Shown: in pieces, positions 22,354 through 34,900 of the stretch | Numbering within the stretch: the first letter of the stretch is position 1 | Layout of the letters: the number at the start of each line of letters is the position of its first letter | Origin: Planoprotostelium fungivorum | Lineage: Eukaryota; Evosea; Variosea; Cavosteliida; Cavosteliaceae | Reading direction: 5' to 3' | DNA length: 64,000 nt | NCBI GenBank assembly: GCA_003024175.1 | Contig: MDYQ01000057.1 | Location: 1 to 64,000 of the forward strand | Program-made: the position numbers and the translations under genes | The notes under the pieces: model-generated | Seen by the model: the letters and a program-made list of their open reading frames with translations, nothing else | Told to the model about the DNA's origin: nothing | The model's database searches: none

Positions 22354-25300
22354 TTATAGGAGGTCACCAAGGACTCTCTGTTTCTTCCTCGATGGCTTGG
22401 GAGCTGCAGGTGGTGTACCGCCAGTCTTCTTCTTGCTCTCCTCCTTGTTCATCGTCTTGAAGAAGTCCTTGGCCCCCGCCGTCTTTGTCGTGATGGGCTT
22501 GTCTATGGCAAAACGTCCCCCTAATCGTCATCAGCACACCGTCTCGTATGCACTCTCACTCTTTCTGCTCGGCGTCGCCTCTTTCACTGGAGAATTTTGT
22601 TTCGAGTTGCTTCTGCTGTACTATGTCAGATCGTCATCGTCACCAATGGACGTCACCTCTTATCGTTCTCATCAGCTTCCTCCTCTTCTTCCTCCTCTGC
22701 TTCCTCCTCTGCTTCCTCCATCTCTTCTTCTTGAACTACGCTCACGACAGGTGCAGGTTTAGTCGATGTGGCAGGTCTGACCACCTTCACCTCCTCTTCC
22801 TCTTCCTCCTCTTCTTCGCTCTTGAATTTCACCTGCTGCCTTCGGTCAACTCGTTCTCGTCTCTCCACGAGCCTCACCAAGAGGTCCGACAGCTGCGAGG
22901 CCAGGACTCTGTGTCTGTACTTGTCTGCGATGCTGATGGCCCTCTCCATAACCTTCTCGAAGGAGAAGAGGTGGGCGATGCTGAGAGCTCTGTCCGGACG
23001 ATCGGCCTTCAAAGCCATCTGTAACCAGTCAACGAATGTGTCATCAAGGAGAGAAGAATAAAAGGAAATAAAATGAGGACATCTCACCTCGTAAGCGGTG
23101 AGCATGTGTTTGTCCACGGCGGCCTTCTCTCTCTCCACTTGGATGTCTTCCCACGGTCCCTTGTGGGTGGACTTGTGATCTACAACGAGCATCTCCCTCG
23201 CCACCGTGAAAGAGTCAAGGGAAAAGAAGAATAAAATGAAATAAAACAAGGATATCTTCCTTCGATGCGGGTGATCTCCTTGTCTGAATTCAAGAAGGGC
23301 ACGTTCAGTGGAACAGTGTTGACTCTAGGGCGAGGTACGACCGAAGGCTCTTTCCCCTAAGGAAACATTAAAACGAAATAAAATGACGTCCGTCACATTT
23401 ACGGCCACCACGTGTGCCTTGTCGTCGGACACACCGAACATCCACTGGTTGGGTGGCAACGTTCCAACGCGAACCCAACTCTCATAGCTACCAGATGCAA
23501 AGAATCTCACGACCCTGCTGCTGTCACACGTGGCGAGCACCTGCGCCGGCGTCACCCCTTACACCTTTTAAACTCTTCCTCACGTTCGAGTCGGTGAATC
23601 CAATCCAAGTCAGAGTCGACTTCTTCGACAAGGTGAGATGACCGGTGGACACCGTCTTCCTCTTAGACAGGTCGTAGACTCTAAAAGAGAGATCCTGTCT
23701 GCCACCAGATGGTGAACCAGAGTGATAGACGACCGCGAGAAGGCTTTCAGAGTGCCCCGACAGCGTCACGACGGGGCCTGGGAGATCCAAGATGCTGATC
23801 TGCATGCCCGAATGGGTGAAGATTCGCAGGACGTTATCAGAGGCGCAGGCGACGTAGAGGTCCGTCACAGCGACGACTGCGGAGGTTAGAAGAGGAAGAG
23901 GGAGGTGCTCACCTTGGATGTCCTCTTCGGTTTCCATGGAGACGGACCATTGACCGTTGGGGCCGAGAGAGTCGGTGGGGTAGTACAAGAGGGTGGCGGG
24001 GGCGTCCTCGTAAGCTCGGCTGGCAAAGATGGCACCCTTATTGCCAAGAGCACCTGGTGAGAGGGTGAGACGAAATAAAACAGAATAAAAGGGAAGAAGG
24101 ATCACCCAAGGTGAGACCGTTGTGATCGGTAAATTTGTGGGCCTTCTTTCCTACGTCGTGAAAATCGATTTCAAAGTGGATCTGGTCACGGTCAATGTGA
24201 TGATGATGTATCATCAGTGTCACCTGTGTCTTCTCGTCACGAGCGGTGATGAGTCCCAACTTGGTCCAAGAGAGGAAGCTTCTCTTCTTCACCACGTTGG
24301 TCGCATTCAATTGGAACGCCTCTTGCATCTTGGCTTCCTCTGTCACTGTGTCAGTTCTTCCCTGGGCCCTCTATGACTCACTGGGCTGCTTGACGGCGTC
24401 GTATTTGTTCTCAATGTCCACGATCCATTCACTCTCCTCTCCTCCCTCCACTTCATTCTCTTCGGTTCTCTTCTGTTGCTCTTTCTCTTCCCTTGTCATC
24501 GTTCAGCACATCTCATCATCACACGATCCATCGCAACATCGCGATGACTCATCACAAGCATTGACTCACATTTCACGGTCCGCTTGCTCTAAATCGTTCA
24601 GAATGTCATCTTCTTCCGTCGAGATCTTTCTCTGCTGCGCCTGCTGGACAGCTCGGCTGATCTCGTGAGGTGAAGTGGGAGCGCAGTTGTCCCAGTGGTA
24701 CAGCATTCCACCCAGATCAGTCTGTGCGAGGTTCACATCGTGAAAATCATCGATTATCCATCTCACCATGGAGAGACAATTTTCCGTGGGGTGCCAACAC
24801 ATACCAGTGATCTTCTCACTGTGGCTGTAGCTGAAGAGAATCAGAAGAGGTGAAGGAGAGTGAGTCTTACGTGGTGACGACTTTTCGATCGGCGACGGAC
24901 CACAAGTTGACTTTTCCTTCGATGTCTGCCGTGGCAAGGTACGTTCCATTGGGAGAGAACAGTGTCATCGTCACCGCCTGTAGAAGATGAGCTCGACATC
25001 ATCGCGATCATCGTGATGATCATCACCCCAGAGTGGTTGCCGGAGAGACACGTCTCCACCGTCCAATTGGTGCTCTTCACCATCTTGATGTCTAAAGGAT
25101 GTCATGAGAGTCCATCACTGTATCTGTGTCTCACCTCCGTTGCTGGGCACGGCCAAGTGAGTTGATGAAGGGTGCCATGACATCTTCGACAAGTACACGT
25201 TGTCCTTATGCTCTGCATCTCCCTTCGGTACGATTCCTTTGATCTCCCCAATCTGCCATCACCGTCACACATCATCATGGACACGAGGGGACTACCTTGT

Positions 25301-25999
25301 TGAATCGCTCATGAACGGACCAGATGCGAAGGCAACCGTCCGTTCCTGCAGAAGCCAAAAAGTTGGTTTGGGGATCGAAAGAAACGTAACGGACTGACCC
25401 CTCGTGGGCTCTGAGAGTTCTCGTCTCCTTGTGATTGGAGACCATCACGACTCGAACGTTGCCATTGCTGATGGACGTCAGTGGGATGGAGAGAGGGATG
25501 GTGGGGAGACTCACTCGGCGGCGGTGGCGATCCACTCGTCGTTGTTGGAGACATCGACGTGTCGAACTCTGCATTCGAACTTGGTGACGAGAGATTCGAA
25601 GGCGACTTCGTCTCCGACGGTGTATGATTTGACGGTGTGATCATTTCCACAGCTATACAATCGATCTCCCTGTGATGTTATCAGATGATGGATTCTGTGG
25701 GACAAGCTCACTTGTTTGTTGAGGCATATCGCGTTTACGGCACCATCGTGATCGTTGATCGAACTGCTAGAAGGTGCCTGGCTAGATTGCCCATCGGCAT
25801 TAATCAATGCTTGTAAGGCGATTCCATCTGATCCACAAGTGAAGAGTTTCCTTTTTGTCTTTCAGTTGTCATTCGCGTCGCATCATACTCACTCTCCCGA
25901 AGGATGATGGGCCAGACTCGTTATTGTGAGCTCCTGTTCGTTAGACAAATGGACAGGCTCAGAGCGCAAGTCTAGGAAATCGACTACCTTCGCTGCCAT
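22354..25999 (-). CDS. WDHD1: Ctf4/WDHD1 (AND-1) replisome adaptor
   Basis: Trimeric hub that couples the CMG helicase to DNA polymerase alpha and cohesion factors at the replication fork. The N-terminal part is a WD40 propeller: DRLYSCGNDHTVKSY, RVRHVDVSNNDEWIATAAE, VRYVSFDPQTNFLASAGTDG, CLRIWSVH, KMSWHPSSTHLAVPSNG, GTYLATADIEGKVNLWSV, KITGMCWHPTENCLSMV. A second beta-propeller (SepB-type) follows with NVLRIFTHSGMQISILDLPG and GQDLSFRVYDL-like strands, then a helical region (ALSIAHLFSFEKVMERAISI) ahead of a poly-Glu stretch. The C-terminus is lysine-rich (AKDFFKTMNKEESKKK ... SRKKQRVLGDLL). Start at 25999 (MAAKVVDFLDLRSEPVHL) and stop at 22354 agree with family length. Splice phases agree across about twelve introns. 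It shares a 267-bp upstream region with the WDR59-like gene. Confidence 0.88.
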
Positions 26000-26266
26000 G
26001 CCTCGATGTTGCTGTTTTGAATGAAACGTCTTTTTAAATGATTTTTGGCGGGAAAGTGTCCATGTCATCTACAACGAAAGACTGCTGACAAAAGTCGAAT
26101 CCGCCAGACGGTCTGCAGACCGCACCTTCTTCTCTGCAAATACATTTAGACGATACATATAGAGGTGTGATATCTATTGATCGTTATATAAGTATCTATT
26201 TTTGTGAGATGCCTGCATTCTCAAGTGTATGGGAACTCAACGATCTCCAGAGAAGGACGTATACGA
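26000..26266. promoter_or_regulatory. Shared upstream region of divergent Ctf4 and WDR59-like genes
   Basis: Only 267 bp separates the two start codons. The stretch is AT-richer than the coding regions on both sides. No specific factor site can be assigned. Confidence 0.5.
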
Positions 26267-29200
26267 ATGATGAGAAATTCCACAGATCTCGCCTCACCCA
26301 AGGTAAGTTACTGTCCATTGCCAATCGAGTTGAGCGAAATGTCAATCTTCACAGAATCAATCCACGCCGAAAAACGAGAGGAACAAGAACAACAATGACG
26401 ATACAGACAGTCCAACGGATGCGAACAACAACAAGATGTTGGATGATATCCTCGCCGGTGATGTAACTTCTATTCTTCGTAACCTCTACAAACTATTACT
26501 ACCATCTGGCCTCCTCTTTATTCGATTCTGATGTCTCTTGTTCAGGTGCCCGCAGAAACACTCGAGTAGAAGAAGAAGACAAGCACATCACGGTACCTCT
26601 CACGACGAGGCAACGAATCGTTACGCTGAGTCTCAATCATGATGGAACAGTACTCGCTCTGGGAGGAAAGCAGGTGTGCATCACGTCCCATCTTATACAT
26701 CATGTGGAATCATTGACACCATCATCAGGTTATTTTCGTCGAACTTTCATCTGGTAAAGAACTTCACAAAGGTGCGTCACTCTTTCCTTACTTCTCTTTA
26801 TCATCTTCATCATCTCGTCACGATGAACGATGAGAAAAAGAGAAGAGAGAAATCGATTGAAGAGGGGACAGGCTCCAATAACTCTTTCGACACGAACGTC
26901 ATTCTATGGAATCAGATCAAGAGAGACCACCTGGCCACTTCGTGCAACACAGACGCCATCGTCTACAACTTTGACGGCACGAAAGGTCACATCCTGTCTC
27001 GTCTATCCTTCCACAAGAGGTGAATCCGTCTACAACGAGACATACTCACGATCCTAGGGCCGTGATGGACCTTTCGTGGAATTTTCAAGAAGAGAACACC
27101 CTCGCAACGTGTGCACCTGACGGTATGGTTGCCGTTTGGGACGTTCGAGACAACAAGAAACCCACACACTGTCTATCCATATCCTCCGGTCTCGCTCCTA
27201 CCAAGGTAGAATTCCTCTTCATCAAGATCGAACGTCCTCCCCCTCGCCGTTTCTCTGTGGTATCGAAAATTGACGCCGACAGGTTCGATGGAATCGCATC
27301 ATCAGCACGACCTTGGCCACCGCCAACGGCGACAAGTTCAATCTGTGGGACACGAGGAAACCGAATTCTCCGTTAGAAACCGTGTTCGCCCACGTCAGCG
27401 CCATCAACGGTTTAGATTGGAGCCATCGCAACAAGAACGAAATCTTGACGCACAGTCAAGATCGCACGGTCAAATTTTGGAGGACAGACAACAAGACGGA
27501 ATCAAGACAGGTGAATCCAACTTCACAGTCGTTCGTTGACTCAAGTGATATAGACACTGAATGTGGGGGCACCCGTACTGTACGCAAGCTATTGTCCGTT
27601 CGGTCGGGCCATTGCAACGGTGACGAAGAATGACAACAGCGTCAAGCTGTGGAACACCATCGATCCGACACTACCGGTCCACACGTTCAACCGTGAGTGA
27701 TGACGTGTGATGACGTCATCTGACGTGTACAGCTCCCGAGGCACTCTGCCAGCTGGAGTGGACGTTGACAACCGGGGAGGACGGCCCGAGGCACAAATTA
27801 TTGAGCCTCACAAGGGGAGGGCACATTGAACTGTGGACGGTGAACAAATCGGTGCAGAAGGCATGCAGAGGTGTACCCCCTCCCATTCGAACGAGGAGCA
27901 ACGAAGGAATATTAGATTTAGCTCAAGAGTTTGCTCTCATGAAGAAGCACGGCGTCACGGGCGTCAAAGTGAACGAGGTGAGAAGGAGAAGAGAAGAGAG
28001 AGGAATGACAGAGACGGCAGTTGAATTTAGAGATGAGAATGTGCAGAGTTCGAGTCGACGTCGGAGAGCAATACATCGATTTGGAAGTCAACTTCCCCGC
28101 TCACTATCCTCACAATGCCATCCCATTCTTCCGCCCGATGGAGTCTTCTACCCTCTCCGTGCAGGTCTCTATTTCTCTGTACTGTCTCTTCATCACGTTT
28201 CAACTGATGGAGGATAGGTGTTGACGAACTTGAGAAAAATGCTGATGGAGACTGCACAACAATTGACGGGCAGGAACAGACCTTGCTTAGAAGAATGTTT
28301 AAATAAGATGGTCTTGCTGCTCAAATCGAGACCATTATCTGATCTGACGGGCAACGCTCTTCCTACGGGTGAGATGATGTGATGTGATGGTGTACGATGA
28401 TTCACCGTTGGGTCACAGATATCTCAACGAATCAAGAGAAGCAAGTGAATCCGGGTGAGTCATTTTTTTCGTCGATCGTTCATCGTGGATGATAGAGGGA
28501 TGATTTAAAAAATGAATGCACAGTGGAAAGGGTTGATCATACGATATACTCACATCATCAGCCTACGAATCGATCTATATATAGAACGTGAGGCTGAAAA
28601 ACGTCAGGTATATCGACGTACATCGTAAAGGCTACCGATACGTTATCTGGTCTCGCTCTGAAACACAAGATGTCCACCGACCAGATCAAACAGAGCAACC
28701 AACTCTTCTCCAATCAGATCTATCCCGGCATGGTGCTCTACCTCAAGGTACGTGTCGACGTCGACGACAGAAATCTCGACGAAAACTCATGTGACACAGG
28801 AGAGTAACAGCAACGCGACGACACAAGACATCATCGATTTCAAGAGGGCGAGATCGAGAAGATCATCTTCAAATTCTCCCCAGAATCCAAGGCCTGCCGT
28901 ACCAACTGAAGGAGAGAATCAAAATGGAGGGAACAATAGTAATTCACAAGAGAGTAGAGAAGAAGAACCGAGGAAGAGTCTGGATATGGGGTGAGATGAG
29001 GCATTTTCCTTCTTTTTATTTCTTTTTATTTCGTTTTATTTCGTTATACTTTGTGTCATGATTGAAATCAAGTAGGAGGTTCGTTGCGAGTAAGATGAAC
29101 AAGGAAGCAGAGAAGGAAGAGATCATCAAAGAGACAGTGAGATACTGTGGAGATGAATTCAGGGGAGGCGTGAGTATTATAGGGATCGTTGTCTATACGT

Positions 29201-30529
29201 CTGATTCATCCTATGCATGATAACCATTTCTTTCGTTCGAATGTCGTTCTGTTCACTCATTTCTTTCATGATGAGACGATAACGAATCATCATGACGCAT
29301 TCAAATCATCTATTTACTACGAAAACAAATAAAACAAAATAAACCCCCACACGTCCACATCATGACAAGACAACAGGTCCACGGTGACATGACCTTGACA
29401 TCCTCCGTCGTCATCTTTGAACCCAATCTAGATGACAACACCGTCATGCAGAACGGCATCTTACCTTATCAGCTGGTACTCAGCGTGAAAGATATATTCG
29501 ATGTGCAGATGATCAACGAAGATCAGAGATATCATTACGATGACATCTTAGAATTGTCCGTCTTGAACGATGGAGAGATCAAGATATACGATTTTCTCAT
29601 GGGCGATAAGGAGTGAGAAATCTCCCGGAAAATTCGACGTCTGATGCGTTGTAGAATGACGAAGATCTACAAATATCTCATCAAGTACACTTCTTCAACG
29701 ATGAATCAATACGAACAGCTGCCGGTGGTTCAGAAGCAGAAGGAGAAGAGAGAAGAGAGTACAGGACACATACCGGAATTGCACGGGGAGACGTCGCTGC
29801 TGGCCAATCCAAAGCACAGGGAGAGGGTGAGGGTGTACGGTGGGGTTTAGGGGTTAATTCTGACAGTTGTCGAAACGGTTGCCGGGGAGATATCGTTACA
29901 ACGATTGGAAGCTGCTGTTCTCTACGCAGGTGCACGGTGTCAGCCTGAAGACGTTCTACAACCGGACGGAAAATGCGGGGCCCAGTCTCTTGGTGGTGGA
30001 GGATGACAAGGGTGGCGTACGTACATTACGTTTTTTAAAAATCATCGACATTTTTCCTCTCCACACGTTTCCATAGAAATTTCTCCATCTTCTTTTCATC
30101 TAGAGAATTCTCACAAGAAAAAGAAATTTCACTGAAATCTTTCATTCGACAAATAAATAGACGAAATTTCACCGTTTCCAGGTCTTCGGTGCCTTCGCAT
30201 CTGATTCATGGAGGGTAGAGCCCAGATTCTACGGCACTGGAGAAACCTTCGTCTTCACTCTGGAGCCACAGCTCGAAATCTACGACTGGTCCGAGAAGAA
30301 CCGAAACTTTATGTGTTCGAGACAGAATTTCATCGCCGTAGGAGCGGGGTGAGTAGACGTCAGACGATGAAGAAGATGGTGACGATGATGCAGGCCCATG
30401 TTCTCCATCTGGTTGAACGATGACTTTTACAACGGAAGCACTCACCCCTGCGAGACGTTCTGTAGTCCGATGTTGTCTACTAAGGAAGACTTTCAGATCT
30501 CTGTGGTCGAAGTGTGGGGAGTGGCGTGA
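26267..30529 (+). CDS. Apparent fusion: WDR59-type WD40-RWD protein with OXR1-type LysM-TLDc protein
   Basis: Part one (26267-28456) matches WDR59/Sea3 of the GATOR2/SEAC complex that controls TORC1 at the lysosome: propeller strands such as AVMDLSWNFQEENTLATCAP, DGMVAVWDVRDNKKP and INGLDWSHRNKNEILTHSQD, then an RWD domain with VNFPAHYPHNAIPFF and PCLEECLNKMVLLL. Part two (28609-30529) matches OXR1/NCOA7: LysM (TDTLSGLALKHKMSTDQIKQ, IYPGMVLYLK), a GRAM-like block, and TLDc (GRYRYNDWKLLFSTQVHGVS, FGAFASDSWRVEPRFYGTGE, PMFSIWLNDDFYNGSTHPCE, ISVVEVWGVA). The last WDR59 exon ends with phase 1 at a good GTGAGT donor, the LysM exon accepts exactly that phase, and no in-frame Met precedes LysM. The usual WDR59 C-terminal zinc region is missing. 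Alternative: two genes, the second starting at an ATG near 28.51 kb through a weak GTTGAT donor. Confidence 0.82.
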
Positions 30530-30719
30530 TATAAACGAAGAATGGCCATTCTTTTTATTTCGTTTCATCGGTGTTGATGTGTGACGGTGGCAGCGGTTTC
30601 TGATGATGATCTTGTCGTGCGCATTTTTATGAAGACATATGAAGACGTGCAGATGGCATCACGTGTACGACGATGAACAACACTGAAAGAGAAGAGTAAC
30701 AGACAAAAGGCATTGTGTA

Positions 30720-31620
30720 TCAATAGTCTAAATGAGATCTTAAGAATCTGGCTTGCTTCTTGTGTGTTTGAATGAGTTTGTTCACAAATTCGCCCACGGA
30801 GGGATCGATGTCTTCCATCCTCTCTTGATGTTCGTTCAGATAGCGGATCACCGTCTCGTGATCTCTCAACAGCTGCGTCACCATGTCTTTGTCGTTCAAC
30901 CAGACTTTCTTGGCCTCTTGGTCGGACGATCCCAACTGTGTCTCTCTTTAGATAATGAACAGTTGATGATGGATAGATCAGTCACCTGTGTGAGAGACAA
31001 AAATTCTGTGATGGATCCTGCAGCTTTGTGTCTGATGTATCGCACTTGCTCTGCGATGTTATCGATCTCGATGTCCAATTCTTTGTACTGGTCTTCTAAC
31101 AGAAGATGCAACTGCGACGTGTCATGTTACAGATGTTTCTGCGTTCTCACCTCTCGAAACTGCGGACCGACGATGTTCCAATGAAATCCTTTCGTCTTGG
31201 CATTCAACACGAAGATATCGGACAGAACCAAGTTCAGCACGTCGGCGATCTCGAACATGAACTCAGTTTTGGACCGTTTCGTGCCTAATATTACACCTGC
31301 TTCCTCTGCGACTCATCGAGTCCAATGTTGATCTGTTGGAAGACTCTTTGTTCTGTTCTGCTGGATTTACTAGCAGATAATTTTCTATCTGGATCTATTT
31401 TGCCCTCCTAATCACGTTACGACGATGGTGAAGCACTTTGGCTCACATTTTCCTTGCCAACCTGATCTTTAGGCTTTTCACCAGAATATTTGACGGCTGA
31501 GTCGAAGAATCCTCTTCGAATCAGTGGGTTCATTTTCCCTCCTGACACTGATTGCCTGGCAGCGCATGCTCTAGCAGTTCTCAATTGGAGACTAGCGTTT
31601 GTGTGAAATAGACGTAGCAT
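30720..31620 (-). CDS. Dps-family ferritin with a mitochondrial-type leader
   Basis: Bacterial-type miniferritin that oxidises and stores iron with peroxide and protects against oxidative damage. The ferritin-like four-helix core shows FEIADVLNLVLSDIFVLNAK, the diagnostic TKGFHWNIVGPQF, LLEDQYKELDIEIDNIAEQV, RYIRHKAAGSITEFLSL, and a last helix with LRDHETVIRYLNEHQERM, so the ferroxidase His/Asp/Glu positions at the dimer interface look intact. The start at 31620 gives a Ser/Arg/Leu-rich leader (MLRLFHTNASLQLRTARACA) typical of mitochondrial import. Several spliceosomal introns prove it is a nuclear gene and not contamination. Dps is mainly bacterial, so ancient transfer or an organelle origin is inferred. 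It is divergent from the beta-helix receptor gene. Confidence 0.88.
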
Positions 31621-31928
31621 GTTGAGTGGGTGACGATGCGTGGGCGTGAACGGAGTAGAAAACAGCAAGAAGAACACGTGCTAGCACGTGAAGAAATTTC
31701 TACGTGACAATCTCTTGCATCACAAGGAAATTTCTACGTGTTGATAGGATAGACTCTGTAAAGGTCGAATACCCACAAGATATTTCCATCGGTTCGTACG
31801 TGGGTGTTACCGTTGGACGACTCGGTCACGTGACAACGCGTCTTTGTACCACGAAAATGGTGGTCCTCCGAGCGCATCTTAGTGTTCCAGTTTTTAGGAA
31901 AGACACACCAACCGAAGAGCTTCAGCCG
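31621..31928. promoter_or_regulatory. Shared upstream region of the Dps gene and the receptor gene
   Basis: 308 bp between divergent start codons. It contains a direct repeat of GAAATTTCTACGTG (near 31690 and 31730) that could be a shared element. No gene is seen. Confidence 0.45.
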
Positions 31929-34900
31929 ATGCAGATTATTTACCTTCTCCTCTTATCGCTCGCCTTCAGAGTCAAGGCACAGACGGATTGTGCTCCCCCT
32001 TTCGCATATCGTTTCGAAGATGGTGAGCACCGTATGGAGGATGGACACTGATGACACCTTCCAGCATTTGATAGCTTGGACCGTTCTTCATGTTCTCATT
32101 CGATTTTATCTGGTAACTCTCTGGATGCGGGTGCGGTGTTGCAATGGAACGGTATTTACCCCCTATATTTGATATTGGTTTCCAATTCATCAACTTTGCT
32201 CATTAGCGGGGGCCTGACCTTCCTCAACATGAGCTCGGTGGGAGATGTTCTCATTCGAAGTTTCTTCTGACGTTTACGGACAGATCACTTTCCAATCAGT
32301 ATCATTCAACCAGGCGAGCATCGTCTCAGACGTAAGTTACATGAACTTTACTGCGGGAGAGCTCAGTATCACTACTGTGTCTGGCACCAGCAGCTCAACA
32401 CCTTACCAATTGATCCTCTCTCAAACTTCATTGAAAAACTCCGTCACGATTTCCAATTGCAGCAGTGAGGCCGATACCCAGGCGGAATATATGAGTTGAA
32501 CAGTGGGCAGCCGTCAATATGATGGGCACTCAACTCGTCACCGCCACGTTCACACTGGACTGTGGGGGAATCATCCAATCGTCCTCCTTCACCGCATCTA
32601 GTCTCACCGTCTCCGATTCAGTCGCTATATCGGGAGGTATGTTCTACTTCTCTTCGGTGCAGATCACTGGCGGCTCGTCTCTGTTGGTGTCTGACGTTAA
32701 ATTCTCCGGCAACATCGTGAAGGATATGATAAGCAGTGCAGCAGATACCTCCAAAAGTGAGTTCAGTCCCATTCGCTCGCCTTCTCAATCCTCTCAGTCG
32801 TGAGGTGCAGCTTCACGGGAAATGCTATCACTTTCTTCACAGGTCATGATGATATCACGATCACTAATTCCACATTCGACTCGTGTCATGCACAATCGAG
32901 TGAGTGCGATATCTATATCTGACCTCTGAAGAGAACAGATGTCGTAGTTGGAAAGTCCCTTAACATATACGACTCCTCCTTCACCAATAACGCACTCGAC
33001 AACGGCCAGGGAATTGTTTACGGAGGAACGTTAAACATGAGAAATGTGTCTTTCACCAATAATGACATTACGAATGGCTTCGGAGGAGCGGTCGGTGAGT
33101 TGCACCAACGCGGTGCGGAGTCTGATCTTCATCAGTCTCCACTGTCTCTGTCAACACGACTCGGTGCTATTTCAAGAATAATCGTGCCGTTGCGGGAGGA
33201 GCGATGTACGTCATCTCTCCTCTGAATGGTGAATTGGAATGCATGAACTGAGATTGAGTCGATCAGATGAAGGCAGCACCTTTGAAGGCAACCAAGCATC
33301 CCTCGGTGGTGCCATTTATGGCGCTGTTGGTTTAGTCACGTTGCACAATTCGATATTCATCGGAAATTATGCCACAAATAGTTCAGGTTCGATCTCATTC
33401 TCTCATCTCTTCTGATATGATTCAGCCGCTATAGTACAAATGTTGGACATGAAGAACTGCACTTTCCGGAATCACAACAACACCCTCTCCCTCGTCACCA
33501 TCGAAAAGAGTCTCACCGCAGATGGCTGCACATTCGATTCGAATCAACTGTCTCTGATCAAAGCTACATCCGGTACATTCTCACTGTCCAATTCGATCGT
33601 ATCGAGTACGAATGCAAACGGGGCTGATCTGCTGATGAATCTGGGATTCATGTCCATAGACAACTGCACGTTTTCAGATATTATTTCTGTCAAAAGTGAG
33701 ACGGAGGACATGTTTCACCGCTCAACACCGTTAGGTATCATCAATACCCAGCAGATCAATCTCACATCTTCTCGTTTCTTGCGTAACGATTTCACATCGA
33801 GTGGATCAGGTGATGCCATATATTACCATCCACGCTGAAAGATACAAAGAGGTCATGCTGAACGGAGGCGGTGGTCTTATCTTGCATACAACGTTCAATC
33901 GATCGAACATTGACAGCCGCTCACCGGCAGTCACCTCCACGAACGGCCAATTGACCGTACAGACATCTCAGTTCAACTATCCCGTGACACCTATCATGGT
34001 GATCAGCGGTGATGCGATCATCATGATCGTTCGACTGACGTCATCGTCAGGTGATGTCCGAATCTTCTCCACGTCCTATCAGATCTCTCAAGGGCAACAA
34101 CTTGTCCACTTTGGCAATCCGAGCACGACACGATTCGAGACAGACGACGGTGATCTCTTCTGCTCCATCGCATCGGGATTCTCCACTGCCACTCCAACGT
34201 CCTTCTTGGACGATTGCGGTGGCACAGTTACGATCGAACAGTACAACTGCTCTTCTTCAACCGATAGGTGCTTAATCAGAACGATCACTTCATCGGCTAT
34301 TTCCTCGACCTCGAGCTCTTTGGTTACCAGCGATACGAGCGCCAGCTCTTTCATTTCAGCGACCACGATCGTTTCAGCCATCTCAGATACCCAGGCAAAC
34401 GAGACCGTACAGAAAATCGGAGCTGCCAACGCCACAGTCTCAGCAGGAGCTGTCTACACCGTCATCTCACAGTTGTTTGCCAACAAGACATCGTCCAATC
34501 CCACGAGCATCACCGCACCATCACTCTCTCTGATCGCTTACGACACGACGAGAGGAACGATCAATTCGACCGGTGCCGTACGGTTACAAATTGGATCTCC
34601 TGCTGCCGTGGACTCCATCAAGGCGACGGCAGTCATCAGTCTGTCTCTTCTCAGCTCTCTAACCTCATCGAGGAGAGATCGTGGAGAGAGCCCACCGACG
34701 TTCGTGATCTTCATGGGGTACAATTACAGCAGCGGTGGATTTCGAGCTCCCCCGGCGAATTTATCCGCGGAGGTGTACGGATTGACTATATCACGGATGA
34801 GACTGGTACGGTGGTAGAGGTGAAGTGGATCTCGAAATCAGAACTATCTGATTGACATGTCATGACAGGTGTCAGATTCACCGGAGAACATCAAGATCGA

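Noticed and set aside
22548-23024. Plus-strand frames opposite the poly-Glu region of Ctf4
   Set aside because: Composition (Ser/Leu/Phe runs) is what antisense of poly-Glu coding gives; no independent support.
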